From NCBI GenBank assembly GCA_947626005.1, contig CANQQM010000006.1:1-44610 (forward strand): a stretch of 44,610 bases of DNA, in the 5' to 3' direction. Origin of the DNA: an uncultured Clostridia bacterium (GTDB taxonomy: Bacteria > Bacillota > Clostridia > Christensenellales > Borkfalkiaceae). This document shows positions 25,222 to 32,874 of the stretch, in pieces. A program made the translations under genes and the position numbers. The notes beneath the pieces were generated by a model that saw only the letters and a list, made by a program, of their open reading frames with translations, made no database searches and was not told the DNA's origin. Every line of letters starts with the position of its first letter. Positions within the stretch are counted from its first letter, which is position 1.

Positions 25222-25246
25222 ATAACACACAGCGCTGTGTTATAAT
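25218..25246 (+). promoter_or_regulatory. Sigma-A-type promoter of the rubrerythrin gene
   Basis: TTGAAT (25218-25223), 17-bp spacer, TATAAT (25241-25246). The whole spacer is occupied by an inverted repeat (separate entry). Confidence 0.85.
25222..25243. promoter_or_regulatory. Palindromic operator candidate in the rubrerythrin promoter
   Basis: ATAACACA (25222-25229), six bases, TGTGTTAT (25236-25243) is an 8-bp inverted repeat, and nested in it ACACAGCGCTGTGT (25227-25240) is a perfect 14-bp palindrome. They cover the DNA between the -35 and -10 boxes, where a bound dimer would block RNA polymerase. It is not an obvious PerR, Rex or Fur box. Confidence 0.6.
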
Positions 25247-25273
25247 ATTAAAAAACCAAAAGGAGATCGTAAA

Positions 25274-25798
25274 ATGAAAAGATGTGCGGTTTGCGGCGAG
25301 ATCGTCGCGGATGATGTGGAGGTCTGCCCCGTCTGCGGAGCCAAGAAGTTCAACCCCGTAGAGGAATCGACGTTTGCCTGCGAGCACCGCGTCGGCGACG
25401 GGAAGGTCGCGGATGCGGAGGTCACGGAGGGGCTTCACGCCAACTTCACGGGTGAGTGCACCGAGGTCGGCATGTACCTTGCGATGGCGCGGGTCGCCGA
25501 GCGGGAGGGCTATCCCGAGATCGCCGAGGCGTACAAGCGCTATGCGTTCGAGGAAGCGGAGCATGCGGCGAAGTTTGCCGAACTTCTCGGCGAAGTCGTG
25601 ACGGACAGCACCAAGAAGAACCTCGAGCTTCGTGCGGCGGCAGAGGCGGGGGCGTGCGCGGGGAAACTTGCGCTTGCGAAGCGCGCCAAGGAACTCGGCT
25701 ACGACGCGATCCACGACACCGTCCACGAGATGGCGAAGGACGAAGCGCGCCACGGTGCAGGGTTCAAGGGCCTCCTCAAGAGATACTTCGGCGAATAA
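25274..25798 (+). CDS. Rubrerythrin family protein (N-terminal rubredoxin-like, reverse type)
   Basis: A 174-residue cytoplasmic di-iron protein. The N-terminal CAVCG ... CPVCG knuckles (residues 4-21) bind one Fe or Zn, as in reverse rubrerythrins where the rubredoxin-like part comes first. The ferritin-like domain has Glu in [11 protein letters not shown], ExxH in [10 protein letters not shown] near 96, Glu in [11 protein letters not shown] near 122 and ExxH in [10 protein letters not shown] near 158. Such proteins reduce hydrogen peroxide and oxygen in anaerobes with electrons from NAD(P)H via partner flavoproteins. Strong AAAGGAG ribosome binding site. It is monocistronic, with a terminator at 25838-25865 and a palindrome in its promoter. 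Confidence 0.92.
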   Translation: MKRCAVCGEIVADDVEVCPVCGAKKFNPVEESTFACEHRVGDGKVADAEVTEGLHANFTGECTEVGMYLAMARVAEREGYPEIAEAYKRYAFEEAEHAAKFAELLGEVVTDSTKKNLELRAAAEAGACAGKLALAKRAKELGYDAIHDTVHEMAKDEARHGAGFKGLLKRYFGE

Positions 25799-25837
25799 AT
25801 TCCAAGTCGCCCTCAAGGGCATTTTCTCGGAACACAC

Positions 25838-25865
25838 AAGAGCAGCGGAGCCCCGCTGCTCTTTT
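25838..25865 (+). terminator. Rho-independent terminator of the rubrerythrin gene
   Basis: AAGAGCAGCGG (25838-25848), loop AGCC, CCGCTGCTCTT (25853-25863), then T-run: 11-bp perfect stem. Confidence 0.9.
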
Positions 25866-25921
25866 CTGCATGAGAGAAGTTGTAAAACCGCTTCCCGTTT
25901 TCGGCGCAAAGGGGACTTGAA

Positions 25922-25944
25922 ATTCCCGCGACGGGAGTTTTCTT
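25922..25944 (+). terminator. Possible second terminator
   Basis: ATTCCCG (25922-25928), loop CGA, CGGGAGT (25932-25938, one G-U pair), followed by TTTCTTCT. Short stem, so weak. Confidence 0.4.
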
Positions 25945-25949
25945 CTCAT

Positions 25950-26008
25950 AAAGAAAGAAAGGACCTGCATGAAAGAAAGAAAGGACCTGCATGGCGGCGG
26001 GTCCTTTC
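25950..26008 (+). repeat. Tandem 22-bp repeat with a shared hairpin arm
   Basis: Two adjacent copies ending in AAAGGACCTGCAT (25950-25970 and 25971-25992). The arm GAAAGGACC occurs in each (25957-25965 and 25979-25987), and a single complementary arm GGTCCTTTC lies at 26000-26008, so two mutually exclusive hairpins are possible. Confidence 0.6.
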
Positions 26009-26130
26009 CCATTTGGAGAGTTGCAGGCGGGAAGTTAGGGCTTCCCCCTTACACGAAGAGAATAGCTCATTTTGCCCGAAAAATCAACCTACTCTTTGCG
26101 TTTTCGACTCTCCCGTTCGCATCCCGCGCG

Positions 26131-26165
26131 GTAGAGTTTCAAAAATTAACTCTACTGCAAGTAGA
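26131..26165. promoter_or_regulatory. Inverted-repeat operator array upstream of the Xre promoter
   Basis: GTAGAGTT (26131-26138), nine bases, AACTCTAC (26148-26155), then TGCAA and GTAGA (26161-26165). The middle TCTAC pairs with either flanking GTAGA, giving two overlapping palindromes directly upstream of the -35 box at 26170. Likely autoregulatory site of the Xre protein; inference. Confidence 0.55.
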
Positions 26166-26169
26166 ATCC

Positions 26170-26198
26170 TTGACAATGTGCTTGAAAAACGCTATAAT
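26170..26198 (+). promoter_or_regulatory. Sigma-A-type promoter of the Xre-clpC operon
   Basis: TTGACA (26170-26175), 17-bp spacer, TATAAT (26193-26198). The predicted transcription start falls at or next to the ATG at 26205, so the mRNA would be leaderless. Confidence 0.85.
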
Positions 26199-26204
26199 GA
26201 AGGC

Positions 26205-26828
26205 ATGGATGAAAGAGACGGTCTTGCGGTAACGATCGGAAAAAACATCATGCGGCTGAGAAAGCTCGCGAATATGACCCAGCTCGAGCTTGCGGAGAAG
26301 TTCAACTACTCCGACAAGTCGGTCTCCAAGTGGGAACAGGGCTACAGCATTCCCGACCTTAAGGTGCTCATCCAACTTGCGGAGTTCTTTTCCGTGAGCG
26401 TGGACGACATCATAAAGGAACATGCGGAAACGCCCGTCATGCCCAAAAAGACGAGGGCGCTCCGCCACCTCATCATCACCTCCCTTTCGGTGGGGGTGTG
26501 CTGGCTCGTCGCCGTCGTGTGCTTCGTGCTCATCGGGATCATTGCGCCCGGGCTCGACTTTGCGTGGCTTGCCTTCCTCTACGGTGTGCCCGCTTCAGCG
26601 ATCGTCGTCCTCGTTTTCAGCAGCATCTGGGGGTATAAGTGGATCCGCATCGTGTCCCTTTCCGTCCTCATTTGGACGGTGCTCGCCTGTATCTACCTCA
26701 CCGTCTATGCCGCGGTGGGGCCGTATGCGACGCTCTGGCTCGTCTTCATCATCGGCGTTCCCCTTCAGGTGCTTGCGCTCTTCTTCTTCGTGTGGTGGAA
26801 GCGCACGCCCGACGTGAACGAGAAATGA
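26205..26828 (+). CDS. Membrane-anchored Xre-family transcriptional regulator
   Basis: A 207-residue protein. Residues about 8-65 are an Xre helix-turn-helix (LRKLANMTQLELAEKFNYSDKSVSKWEQGYSIPDLKVLIQLAEFF, broken here only for description). After a short linker, residues about 83-200 contain four hydrophobic helices ending in a cytoplasmic KRTPDVNEK tail. It should bind DNA while held in the membrane and may sense an envelope or membrane signal. ATG 26205 is six bases after the -10 box and has no ribosome binding site; the next in-frame ATG (26250) would delete the start of the HTH and has none either. It is first in a run of six close-packed genes ending in clpC, in the place where ctsR usually sits. 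Confidence 0.85.
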   Translation: MDERDGLAVTIGKNIMRLRKLANMTQLELAEKFNYSDKSVSKWEQGYSIPDLKVLIQLAEFFSVSVDDIIKEHAETPVMPKKTRALRHLIITSLSVGVCWLVAVVCFVLIGIIAPGLDFAWLAFLYGVPASAIVVLVFSSIWGYKWIRIVSLSVLIWTVLACIYLTVYAAVGPYATLWLVFIIGVPLQVLALFFFVWWKRTPDVNEK

Positions 26829-26856
26829 CCCGCCGAAAGGCGTGAACGCAGCATCT

Positions 26857-27882
26857 ATGCAAGAACTTGAAAAGACAATCAAAAAATATCATACAAGGGC
26901 CCGTCTTTCGGGCATCTTTTCGTTTGCCGCCGCCCTTCTTGCCGTTCTTCTCGCGCTCGGTGCGCTCATCTGCGCCATCGTCGCGTTTTTTTCGGAGCGG
27001 GAAGTTTTGTGCTATCTCATCGCCTGTATCTTTCTTGCGGTGACGGCGCTCACGGCGCCCGCCGCGTACCTTCTCTCCGTCCTCTCCCGCCGCGCGGAGG
27101 CGCTCGAGGAGGACTGTCTCGAGCGGACAGACGGGGAGGAGAGCTTTTTTGTCGGCGAAGGGACGCTGGCAAGTTTTTCGGACGGCGCCCTCATCCTCCA
27201 CGAGAGGGAGGGGGAACGCCGCATTTCGATCCCCTACAAAGAGATTCGCTTCCTCTCCGTGTGTGAAAGGAAGGCCCCGCGGGAGAAGGGGGAGTGGTCG
27301 GTCGCCATCGAAGTCCCCGCCCGCTACCTCGAAAAGAAAAAGACGGACGGTGCGCCGCCCCTCCTCATCCGTGCAAGGGGGAAGGAGCGGCTGTACCGCG
27401 CGATCGCCGCGCACGGCTTTTCCCTCCTCGGCGAAGCGCCCTCGAAGGGCAACGAAAAGTTCTCTCTCACCCGCCGTTTTTCCATCCCCAACCGCAAAAA
27501 ACGCACGACGGGGATCGTCGTAACGGCACTCGGCGGGGCGGCGGCCGCCGCGGGGGTCCCGATCGCCGTTCTTCTCGATCTTTCCTTCGGCGTCGTCCTG
27601 TCCTTCCTCGGCGTCTTTGTCCTCTGCCGCGGCATCTTCCTCCTCTTCCGCGCCTCCGCCCGTTTCGAGGTGTACAGGGAGGGGATCTACTGGCGGGAGA
27701 GCTCCCGCGCGGAGAGCTTCTTCTTCAAGTGGGAGGAGATCGTGCGCATCGCCCCCGAAGAGCGGGAGGGTTCGCCGCTTCTTCTTATCGAATGCTTCCA
27801 CGGGGAATATCGCATCCCCCGCGCAAAGGGTGCGGAGGAGTTCTTAAAAGAGACCGTCCCCGCACTTTTCGGAGGGGAGTGA
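26857..27882 (+). CDS. Membrane protein with two PH-like cytoplasmic segments, unknown function
   Basis: A 341-residue protein (346 if the GTG at 26842 is used; neither start has a clear ribosome binding site). Two helices at about 18-42 and 51-75, a soluble beta-rich segment at about 90-200 (SDGALILHE ... RRISIPYKEIRFLSV), two more helices at about 215-265, and a C-terminal beta-rich segment (FEVYREGIYWRES ... FKWEEIVRI ... LLLIECFHGEYRIP). The soluble parts resemble the pleckstrin-homology-like folds of bacterial YcxB/bPH proteins, but this is judged by pattern only. It overlaps the next gene by one base (TGATG) and lies in the Xre-mcsAB-clpC operon. I do not recognise a named family. Confidence 0.7.
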   Translation: MQELEKTIKKYHTRARLSGIFSFAAALLAVLLALGALICAIVAFFSEREVLCYLIACIFLAVTALTAPAAYLLSVLSRRAEALEEDCLERTDGEESFFVGEGTLASFSDGALILHEREGERRISIPYKEIRFLSVCERKAPREKGEWSVAIEVPARYLEKKKTDGAPPLLIRARGKERLYRAIAAHGFSLLGEAPSKGNEKFSLTRRFSIPNRKKRTTGIVVTALGGAAAAAGVPIAVLLDLSFGVVLSFLGVFVLCRGIFLLFRASARFEVYREGIYWRESSRAESFFFKWEEIVRIAPEEREGSPLLLIECFHGEYRIPRAKGAEEFLKETVPALFGGE

Positions 27883-28103
27883 TGCGGGAGCTTGTCATCG
27901 GCGGGCGCTACCGCCACTTCAAGGGAAACGAATACACCGTCGAGGGGACGGCGCGGGACAGCGAGACGGGCGCGACGCTCGTATTATACCGTTCGAAGGA
28001 CGGGGCGCTGTGGGCGCGGGAAGAGGGGATGTTCCTCTCCGAAGTCGATCGGGAAAAATACCCGTCGGCGGCGCAGAAATACCGCTTCGAATATCTCGGA
28101 TAG
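27882..28103 (+). CDS. DUF1653 family protein
   Basis: A 73-residue protein matching the DUF1653 pattern: GGRYRHFKGNEYTVEG, SETGATLVLYRS, GALWAREEGMF. Function is unknown for the family; members are small soluble proteins widespread in bacteria. The start codon overlaps the previous stop (TGATG) behind a GGAGGGG ribosome binding site, and mcsA follows after 10 bp, so translation is probably coupled along the operon. Confidence 0.85.
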   Translation: MRELVIGGRYRHFKGNEYTVEGTARDSETGATLVLYRSKDGALWAREEGMFLSEVDREKYPSAAQKYRFEYLG

Positions 28104-28113
28104 GGGGAGAAGG

Positions 28114-28599
28114 ATGCGTTGCATGAATTGCGGAAGAGAATCCGCGAAAAAATATACCGTCCGTTCGGAGGGGAAGGAGCTCGTCCTCGAGCTGTGCACG
28201 GCGTGCCATGCCGCCCTCTATCCCGAGACGGAGAACGACTTCTTCGGCGACTTCGTCCGTCGGACGGACGGCGACACCCGCGAATGCCCTTTCTGCGGCA
28301 CCACCTTCGACGATTTCCGCCGCACGGGGCTCCTCGGCTGCGCCGAATGCTATGCGGTGTTCCGCGAAAACCTTCTTCCGACGGTCCGCTTCGTGCAGGG
28401 CGGAGAGCGGCACACGGGCAAGGCCCCGAGCGGGCTTGCCGACGAGAAGTACGACCGCGTCCGCGCCCTCGTCGAGGAAAAGGAGACGCTCAAGGGCCGC
28501 CTCAAGGAGGCGGAGCGCAAGGGAAACGACGAGGCGGCGGAAATTCTCCGCGCGGAGATCGAGTCCGTCAACAAGAAACTTTACGGCGGGGAGGACTGA
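28114..28599 (+). CDS. mcsA: McsA, zinc-finger activator of protein arginine kinase
   Basis: A 161-residue protein with four CxxC-type knuckles (CMNCG at the N-terminus, CTACH near 30, CPFCG near 57, CAECY near 76) that bind two zinc ions, and a C-terminal UVR-like coiled region (LVEEKETLKGRLKEAERKGNDEAAEIL). McsA activates McsB kinase and takes part in heat and metal stress responses. Ribosome binding site GGGGAGAAGG. mcsB starts one base after its TGA. Confidence 0.93.
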   Translation: MRCMNCGRESAKKYTVRSEGKELVLELCTACHAALYPETENDFFGDFVRRTDGDTRECPFCGTTFDDFRRTGLLGCAECYAVFRENLLPTVRFVQGGERHTGKAPSGLADEKYDRVRALVEEKETLKGRLKEAERKGNDEAAEILRAEIESVNKKLYGGED

Positions 28600-28600
28600 C

Positions 28601-29671
28601 ATGGCAGCACTCGGTGTCGATTACGAGAGCGTTGCGATCTCTTCCCGCATCCGCCTCGCACGGAACTTCAAAGATTTTCCCTTCCCCGGGAAGCTCCTCC
28701 GCGATCCCCATGCGGAGGAACAGGCAAGCGAAATGATCCGCCTGCTTGCGGGGGAACTCACGAGCATGGAGGACTTCAAGCTCTACGTCATGAGCGAGAC
28801 CTCCAACGAAGAGGCCGCCCTCCTCGAGGAGAGGCACCTCATAAGCCGCGACCTCATCAAGCACCGCAGTATCTCCGCGGCGCTCATTTCGACGGACGAG
28901 AGCATCTCCGTCATGATCAACGAGGAGGACCATATCCGCGAACAGTACTTCATCCGCGGGTTCGACCTCATGCGCGCCTACGAGCGCATTTCGGGGATCG
29001 ACGACACCATCTCCGACTCCATTCCCTTTGCCTACGACGGGGAACTCGGTTATCTTACGGCCTGTCCCACCAACCTCGGGACGGGGCTCCGCGCCTCCGT
29101 GATGCTCTTTCTGCCCGCCTGCGTCAGGAGGGATAAGATGCGTCGGTTCGTTCCCGTCCTCACCCGCCTCGGGCTCACCGTCCGCGGGGCGTACGGAGAG
29201 GGGAGCGGGGCGTTCGGGGATCTGTTTCAGATCAGCAACGAAGTCACCCTCGGCTTCCCCGAAGAGGACATCCTCTCGATGGTCCAACGCGCCGTCGAGA
29301 CGATCGTCGAGGCCGAATTCCGCGAACGTGCCCGCATGAAGGTGGAGGGCGGACTTGCCTTAAAAGACAGCGTGTTCCGCTCTCTCGGCATTCTTTCGAC
29401 GGCCAAACTCCTCTCGGAGCGCGAACTTCTCCAGCGCCTCTCCGACGTCAAACTCGGCGTGGTGCTCGGCTACTTCAAGGAGGCGGAGGACGCAAAAAAG
29501 GGCAAGCGCGGCTTCCACGACAGCCGTCTTGCCCGCCTCGATGCGCTTGCCGTTTCCGCACGCGACGCCGCTCTTTCCCGCCGCATGCAGACAAAGGAGG
29601 AAGGGAAGGAGACAGACGCCTTCCGCGCGGAATACGTCTCTTCCGAGATCGGCAGAATCGAACTTATCTAA
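28601..29671 (+). CDS. mcsB: McsB, protein arginine kinase
   Basis: A 356-residue guanidino-kinase-fold enzyme that phosphorylates arginines on misfolded proteins, marking them for ClpCP. Conserved pieces visible: SSRIRLARNFKDFPFP near 15, SVMINEEDHIREQ near 105 (catalytic NEEDH-type loop), YLTACPTNLGTGLRASVMLFLP near 150 (nucleotide/substrate loop with the CPTNLGTG motif), and LGFPEEDILSMVQ near 220. Length is normal. It lies between mcsA and clpC, the usual order. Confidence 0.96.
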   Translation: MAALGVDYESVAISSRIRLARNFKDFPFPGKLLRDPHAEEQASEMIRLLAGELTSMEDFKLYVMSETSNEEAALLEERHLISRDLIKHRSISAALISTDESISVMINEEDHIREQYFIRGFDLMRAYERISGIDDTISDSIPFAYDGELGYLTACPTNLGTGLRASVMLFLPACVRRDKMRRFVPVLTRLGLTVRGAYGEGSGAFGDLFQISNEVTLGFPEEDILSMVQRAVETIVEAEFRERARMKVEGGLALKDSVFRSLGILSTAKLLSERELLQRLSDVKLGVVLGYFKEAEDAKKGKRGFHDSRLARLDALAVSARDAALSRRMQTKEEGKETDAFRAEYVSSEIGRIELI

Positions 29672-29686
29672 GAAGGGGAGGATCTT

Positions 29687-32158
29687 GTGGATACTTCGAG
29701 ATTTACACAGCACCTTGAGCAGGTCGTGCTCCTTTCGGAGGAGGCGGCGCGCAAATACAACACGACGTACATCGGCAGCGAGCACGTCATCCTCGCCATG
29801 CTCTGCGTCCCCGACTGTACGGGGGCGAAGCTCCTCAACGAGGCGGGGCTCGTCCTCGAAAAATATACCGACCACTTCCGCCGCACCGTACAGCACCAGG
29901 TCCCCGTTCACGGCTACACGCCGCGGGCCAAGCTTGTCTTTGAACGGGCGCAGCAGTGTGCGCTTCGGGGCGGGAAGTACAAACTCACGGGGACGGAGCA
30001 CGTCCTCCATTCCCTCCTTTCGATGGACGAATGTCTTGCGACGTCGCTCATCCGCAATGCGGGCACCGACCTCGAAAAACTCAAGACGCGGGTCGCGGAA
30101 TTCATCAAGGATCCCGACACCGACGAGCCCTCCGAGCCCGTTCGCAAGGACCCCGAGTCCTATTCCGTCTTCCGCCGCCGCATGATGCAGGAGGAGCCCG
30201 AGGAGGAGGAAAAACCGTACATGAAGTACGGCACCGACCTCACCCAAAGGGCGCGGGAGGGGAAGCTCGACCCCGTCATCGGCAGAAGAAAGGAGATCGA
30301 AAAGGTCATCCAGATCCTCTCCCGCCGTACGAAGAACAACCCCGTGCTCGTCGGGGAGCCGGGCGTCGGGAAGAGCGCCGTTGTCGAGGGACTGGCACAG
30401 GCGATCGTGGCGGGCGAAGTGCCCGAGATCTTGCGCGGGAAGCGGGTGTTTTCGCTCAACCTCACGGGGCTTCTCGCGGGGGCGCGCTACCGCGGCGACT
30501 TCGAGGAGAGATTGAAGTCGGTCACCGACGCCATCATGCAGGATAAGAACATCATCCTCTTCATCGACGAGATCCACATGATCGTGGGGGCGGGGAGTTC
30601 CTCCGAGAACAACATGGACGCCTCGAACATCCTAAAGCCCATGCTCGCCCGCGGCGAATTGCAGACGGTGGGCGCGACGACCAACGAGGAGTACCGCAAA
30701 TACATCGAAAAAGATTCCGCGCTCGAGCGCCGTTTCACCCCCGTCAACGTCGACCAGCCCGACGTCGACGACGCGATCGTCATTCTCCGCGGCCTCAAGG
30801 ATAAGTACGAGGCGCACCACAACGTCGTCATTTCGGATGCGGCGATCGAGGCGGCGGTCAAACTCTCCGACCGCTACGTTCCCGACCGCTTCTTGCCCGA
30901 CAAGGCGATCGACCTCATCGACGAGGCGGCGTCGCGGGCACGGCTCAATTCCTACAACGGTCCCGCCGAACTTCGCGAGAACGAGGAAAAGACGATGCGC
31001 CTTGTCGCCGAACGCGACCGCGCCCTCAAGTGGGAGGACTACGAACAGGCCTCCGCCCTCACCAAGCAGATCGAAGAGCTCAAAAAGCGGCATGCGGCAG
31101 TCAAGGAGGAGTGGGACAGCAAGCGCTCGACCACCCACCTCTCCATCGGGAGGGAGGAGATCGCCGAGATCGTGAGCGACTGGACGGGGGTGCCCGTGAG
31201 CAAGCTCACCGAGGAGGAGACGGCGCGGCTCATGTCGCTCGAGAAGGACCTCCATAAGCGCATCATCGGACAGGACGACGCCGTCGCCGCCGTCGCGAGG
31301 GCGATCCGCCGCGCACGGGCAGGGCTCAAGGACCCCGGCCGTCCCATCGGCTCCTTCATCTTCGTGGGCCCGACGGGCGTCGGAAAGACCGATCTTACAA
31401 AGGCCCTTGCAGAGGCGATGTTCGGCGACGAACACACGATGATCCGCCTCGATATGTCCGAGTACATGGATAAGGCGTCGGTGACCAAGATCATCGGCGC
31501 GCCGCCCGGGTACGTCGGCTTCGAGGACACGCAGGGGGCGCTCACCGAGCGCGTTCGGCACAAGCCCTATTCCGTCGTCCTCTTCGACGAGATCGAAAAG
31601 GCCCACCCCGATATCTTCAACGTCCTCCTTCAGATCCTCGACGACGGTCGGCTCACCGACAGCCGCGGGAGGGTCGTCTCCTTCAAGAATACCGTCCTCA
31701 TCATGACTTCCAACGTGGGGGCGCACGAAGTCAAGGGGACGGCTTCCCTCGGTTTCCGCTCCTCGGAGCAGCAGGCGGAGTACAACAGCATGAAGGAGCG
31801 CATCGAGGACGCCCTCAAGGCCCAGTTCAAACCCGAATTCCTCAACCGTATCGACGAGATCGTCGTCTTCCGCAAGCTCACGCGGGAGGATACGGCGCGC
31901 ATCTGCGAAAAGATGCTCGATTCCCTTCGGAGCCGCCTTCGCGAACGCTCCATCTCCCTCAGCGTCAGCCCGCGGGCGATCGATCTTCTCGTCGGGGAGG
32001 GCTTCAGCGAAGAGTTCGGCGCAAGGCCGCTTCGCCGTGTCGTCCAGCGGCGGGTCGAAGATCGGCTCTCCGAGGAGATCCTCATGGGCAAGGTGCGGGA
32101 CGGGAATACCGTCGTCGTCGACGAAAAGAACGGCGAGCTCGTGTTCCGTACCGAATAA
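29687..32158 (+). CDS. clpC: ClpC, AAA+ unfoldase of the ClpCP protease
   Basis: An 823-residue Hsp100 protein. The N-terminal double-Clp-repeat domain (about 1-145) recognises phosphoarginine and adaptors. AAA-1 has Walker A GEPGVGKSAVVEGLAQ near 222, then a short middle domain with the UVR-type sequence ALKWEDYEQASALTKQIEEL near 445. AAA-2 has GPTGVGKTDLTKALAEAMFG near 562 and the LFDEIEKAHPDIFNVLLQ block near 632. A ClpP-binding loop LGF is visible in GTASLGFRSSEQQ near 685. It starts at GTG behind GGGGAGG, 15 bp after mcsB. ClpP is not in the window; tig at the right end often precedes clpP. Confidence 0.97.
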   Translation: MDTSRFTQHLEQVVLLSEEAARKYNTTYIGSEHVILAMLCVPDCTGAKLLNEAGLVLEKYTDHFRRTVQHQVPVHGYTPRAKLVFERAQQCALRGGKYKLTGTEHVLHSLLSMDECLATSLIRNAGTDLEKLKTRVAEFIKDPDTDEPSEPVRKDPESYSVFRRRMMQEEPEEEEKPYMKYGTDLTQRAREGKLDPVIGRRKEIEKVIQILSRRTKNNPVLVGEPGVGKSAVVEGLAQAIVAGEVPEILRGKRVFSLNLTGLLAGARYRGDFEERLKSVTDAIMQDKNIILFIDEIHMIVGAGSSSENNMDASNILKPMLARGELQTVGATTNEEYRKYIEKDSALERRFTPVNVDQPDVDDAIVILRGLKDKYEAHHNVVISDAAIEAAVKLSDRYVPDRFLPDKAIDLIDEAASRARLNSYNGPAELRENEEKTMRLVAERDRALKWEDYEQASALTKQIEELKKRHAAVKEEWDSKRSTTHLSIGREEIAEIVSDWTGVPVSKLTEEETARLMSLEKDLHKRIIGQDDAVAAVARAIRRARAGLKDPGRPIGSFIFVGPTGVGKTDLTKALAEAMFGDEHTMIRLDMSEYMDKASVTKIIGAPPGYVGFEDTQGALTERVRHKPYSVVLFDEIEKAHPDIFNVLLQILDDGRLTDSRGRVVSFKNTVLIMTSNVGAHEVKGTASLGFRSSEQQAEYNSMKERIEDALKAQFKPEFLNRIDEIVVFRKLTREDTARICEKMLDSLRSRLRERSISLSVSPRAIDLLVGEGFSEEFGARPLRRVVQRRVEDRLSEEILMGKVRDGNTVVVDEKNGELVFRTE

Positions 32159-32184
32159 GAAATGACCCGCATACGGTATTCAAA

Positions 32185-32222
32185 AAAAGGGAGCGATCCG
32201 ATGTTTCGGACCGCTCCCTTTT
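32185..32222. terminator. Bidirectional terminator between clpC and the flavoprotein gene
   Basis: A 16-bp stem with one mismatch: AAAAGGGAGCG and TCCG on the left pair with CGGA and CGCTCCCTTTT on the right, loop ATGTTT, with A-rich and T-rich flanks. Confidence 0.88.
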
Positions 32223-32233
32223 CTTCTTTTCGA

Positions 32234-32866
32234 TCAATTTTCCCCGCGGATGAAGTTCGTCCACGCGGAATGCTCCGCCTCGGGCGCCGCGATCCCCTCG
32301 CGCTTCCCCGCCTCGATGCATTTGAGGAGCCACGCCATGTTCCGCCCGATGTTGCGCATCGTCTGCAAACCTTCACGGTCGCGAAGGACCTCCTCGGGGG
32401 TATTTCCGTGCACCATGTTCCAGTATGTGGAGGAGACGACGGGCATCTGGGAGATCCCGAGGTGCTTGCCGATCGCGTCGAGGGTCGCGGTCGTCCCCGC
32501 ACGGCGGGCGGAGGCGACGACGGCGGCGGGCTTGTGTGCGAAATTCTCCCCGCACGCATAGAACATCCTGTCCATCACGGAGAGGATCCGCCCCGACGGA
32601 TGCGCATAGTAGACGGGGGTGCCGAACACGAACCCGTCGGCCGTTTTTGCCTTTTCCATCCACTCGTTGGCGCAGTCGTCGCCAAAGACGCACCTTCCCG
32701 TCTTTTCGCACCCGCCGCAGCCGATGCAGTCGCGTATGGGGCCGTTTCCGATCTGGAGGAGCTCTGTCTCGATCCCGCACTCCGTTAAGACCTTTTCGAT
32801 CTCCCGAAGGGCCGTATAGGTACAGCCGTTTTTCCTCGGGCTTCCGTTGAAGAGCAAAACTTTCAT
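32234..32866 (-). CDS. Iron-sulfur flavoprotein-type NADPH-dependent FMN reductase family protein
   Basis: A 210-residue flavodoxin-fold protein. The FMN phosphate loop is LLFNGSPRKNGCTYTAL at the N-terminus, and GTPVYYAHPSGRI near 80 contacts the flavin. Between them is a compact cysteine motif CIGCGGCEKTGRC (Cys47, 50, 53, 59), the C-x2-C-x2-C-x5-C arrangement that binds a 4Fe-4S cluster in archaeal and clostridial iron-sulfur flavoproteins. Such proteins shuttle electrons to oxygen or peroxide detoxification. It is the last gene of the mtnN-ung operon, 8 bp after ung with an AGGAGA ribosome binding site. Confidence 0.85.
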   Translation of the reverse strand: MKVLLFNGSPRKNGCTYTALREIEKVLTECGIETELLQIGNGPIRDCIGCGGCEKTGRCVFGDDCANEWMEKAKTADGFVFGTPVYYAHPSGRILSVMDRMFYACGENFAHKPAAVVASARRAGTTATLDAIGKHLGISQMPVVSSTYWNMVHGNTPEEVLRDREGLQTMRNIGRNMAWLLKCIEAGKREGIAAPEAEHSAWTNFIRGEN

Positions 32867-32874
32867 CTTTTCTC

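Larger units (their letters stand above)
25799..26204. other. 406-bp intergenic region between rubrerythrin and the Xre operon
   Basis: No supported gene. It holds, in order, the rubrerythrin terminator, a second weaker terminator-like hairpin, a 22-bp tandem repeat followed by a competing hairpin arm, an inverted-repeat operator array and the Xre promoter. A short open frame from 25969 is present but has no coding signature. Confidence 0.6.

Noticed and set aside
26000-26204. CtsR or CIRCE heat-shock operator before the clpC operon
   Set aside because: No GGTCAAA heptad pair and no TTAGCACTC-N9-GAGTGCTAA sequence is present; only the GTAGA array is seen.
25969-26232. An 87-codon open frame between rubrerythrin and the Xre gene
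   Set aside because: It runs through the tandem repeat, the operator array and the Xre promoter, and its composition is not gene-like.
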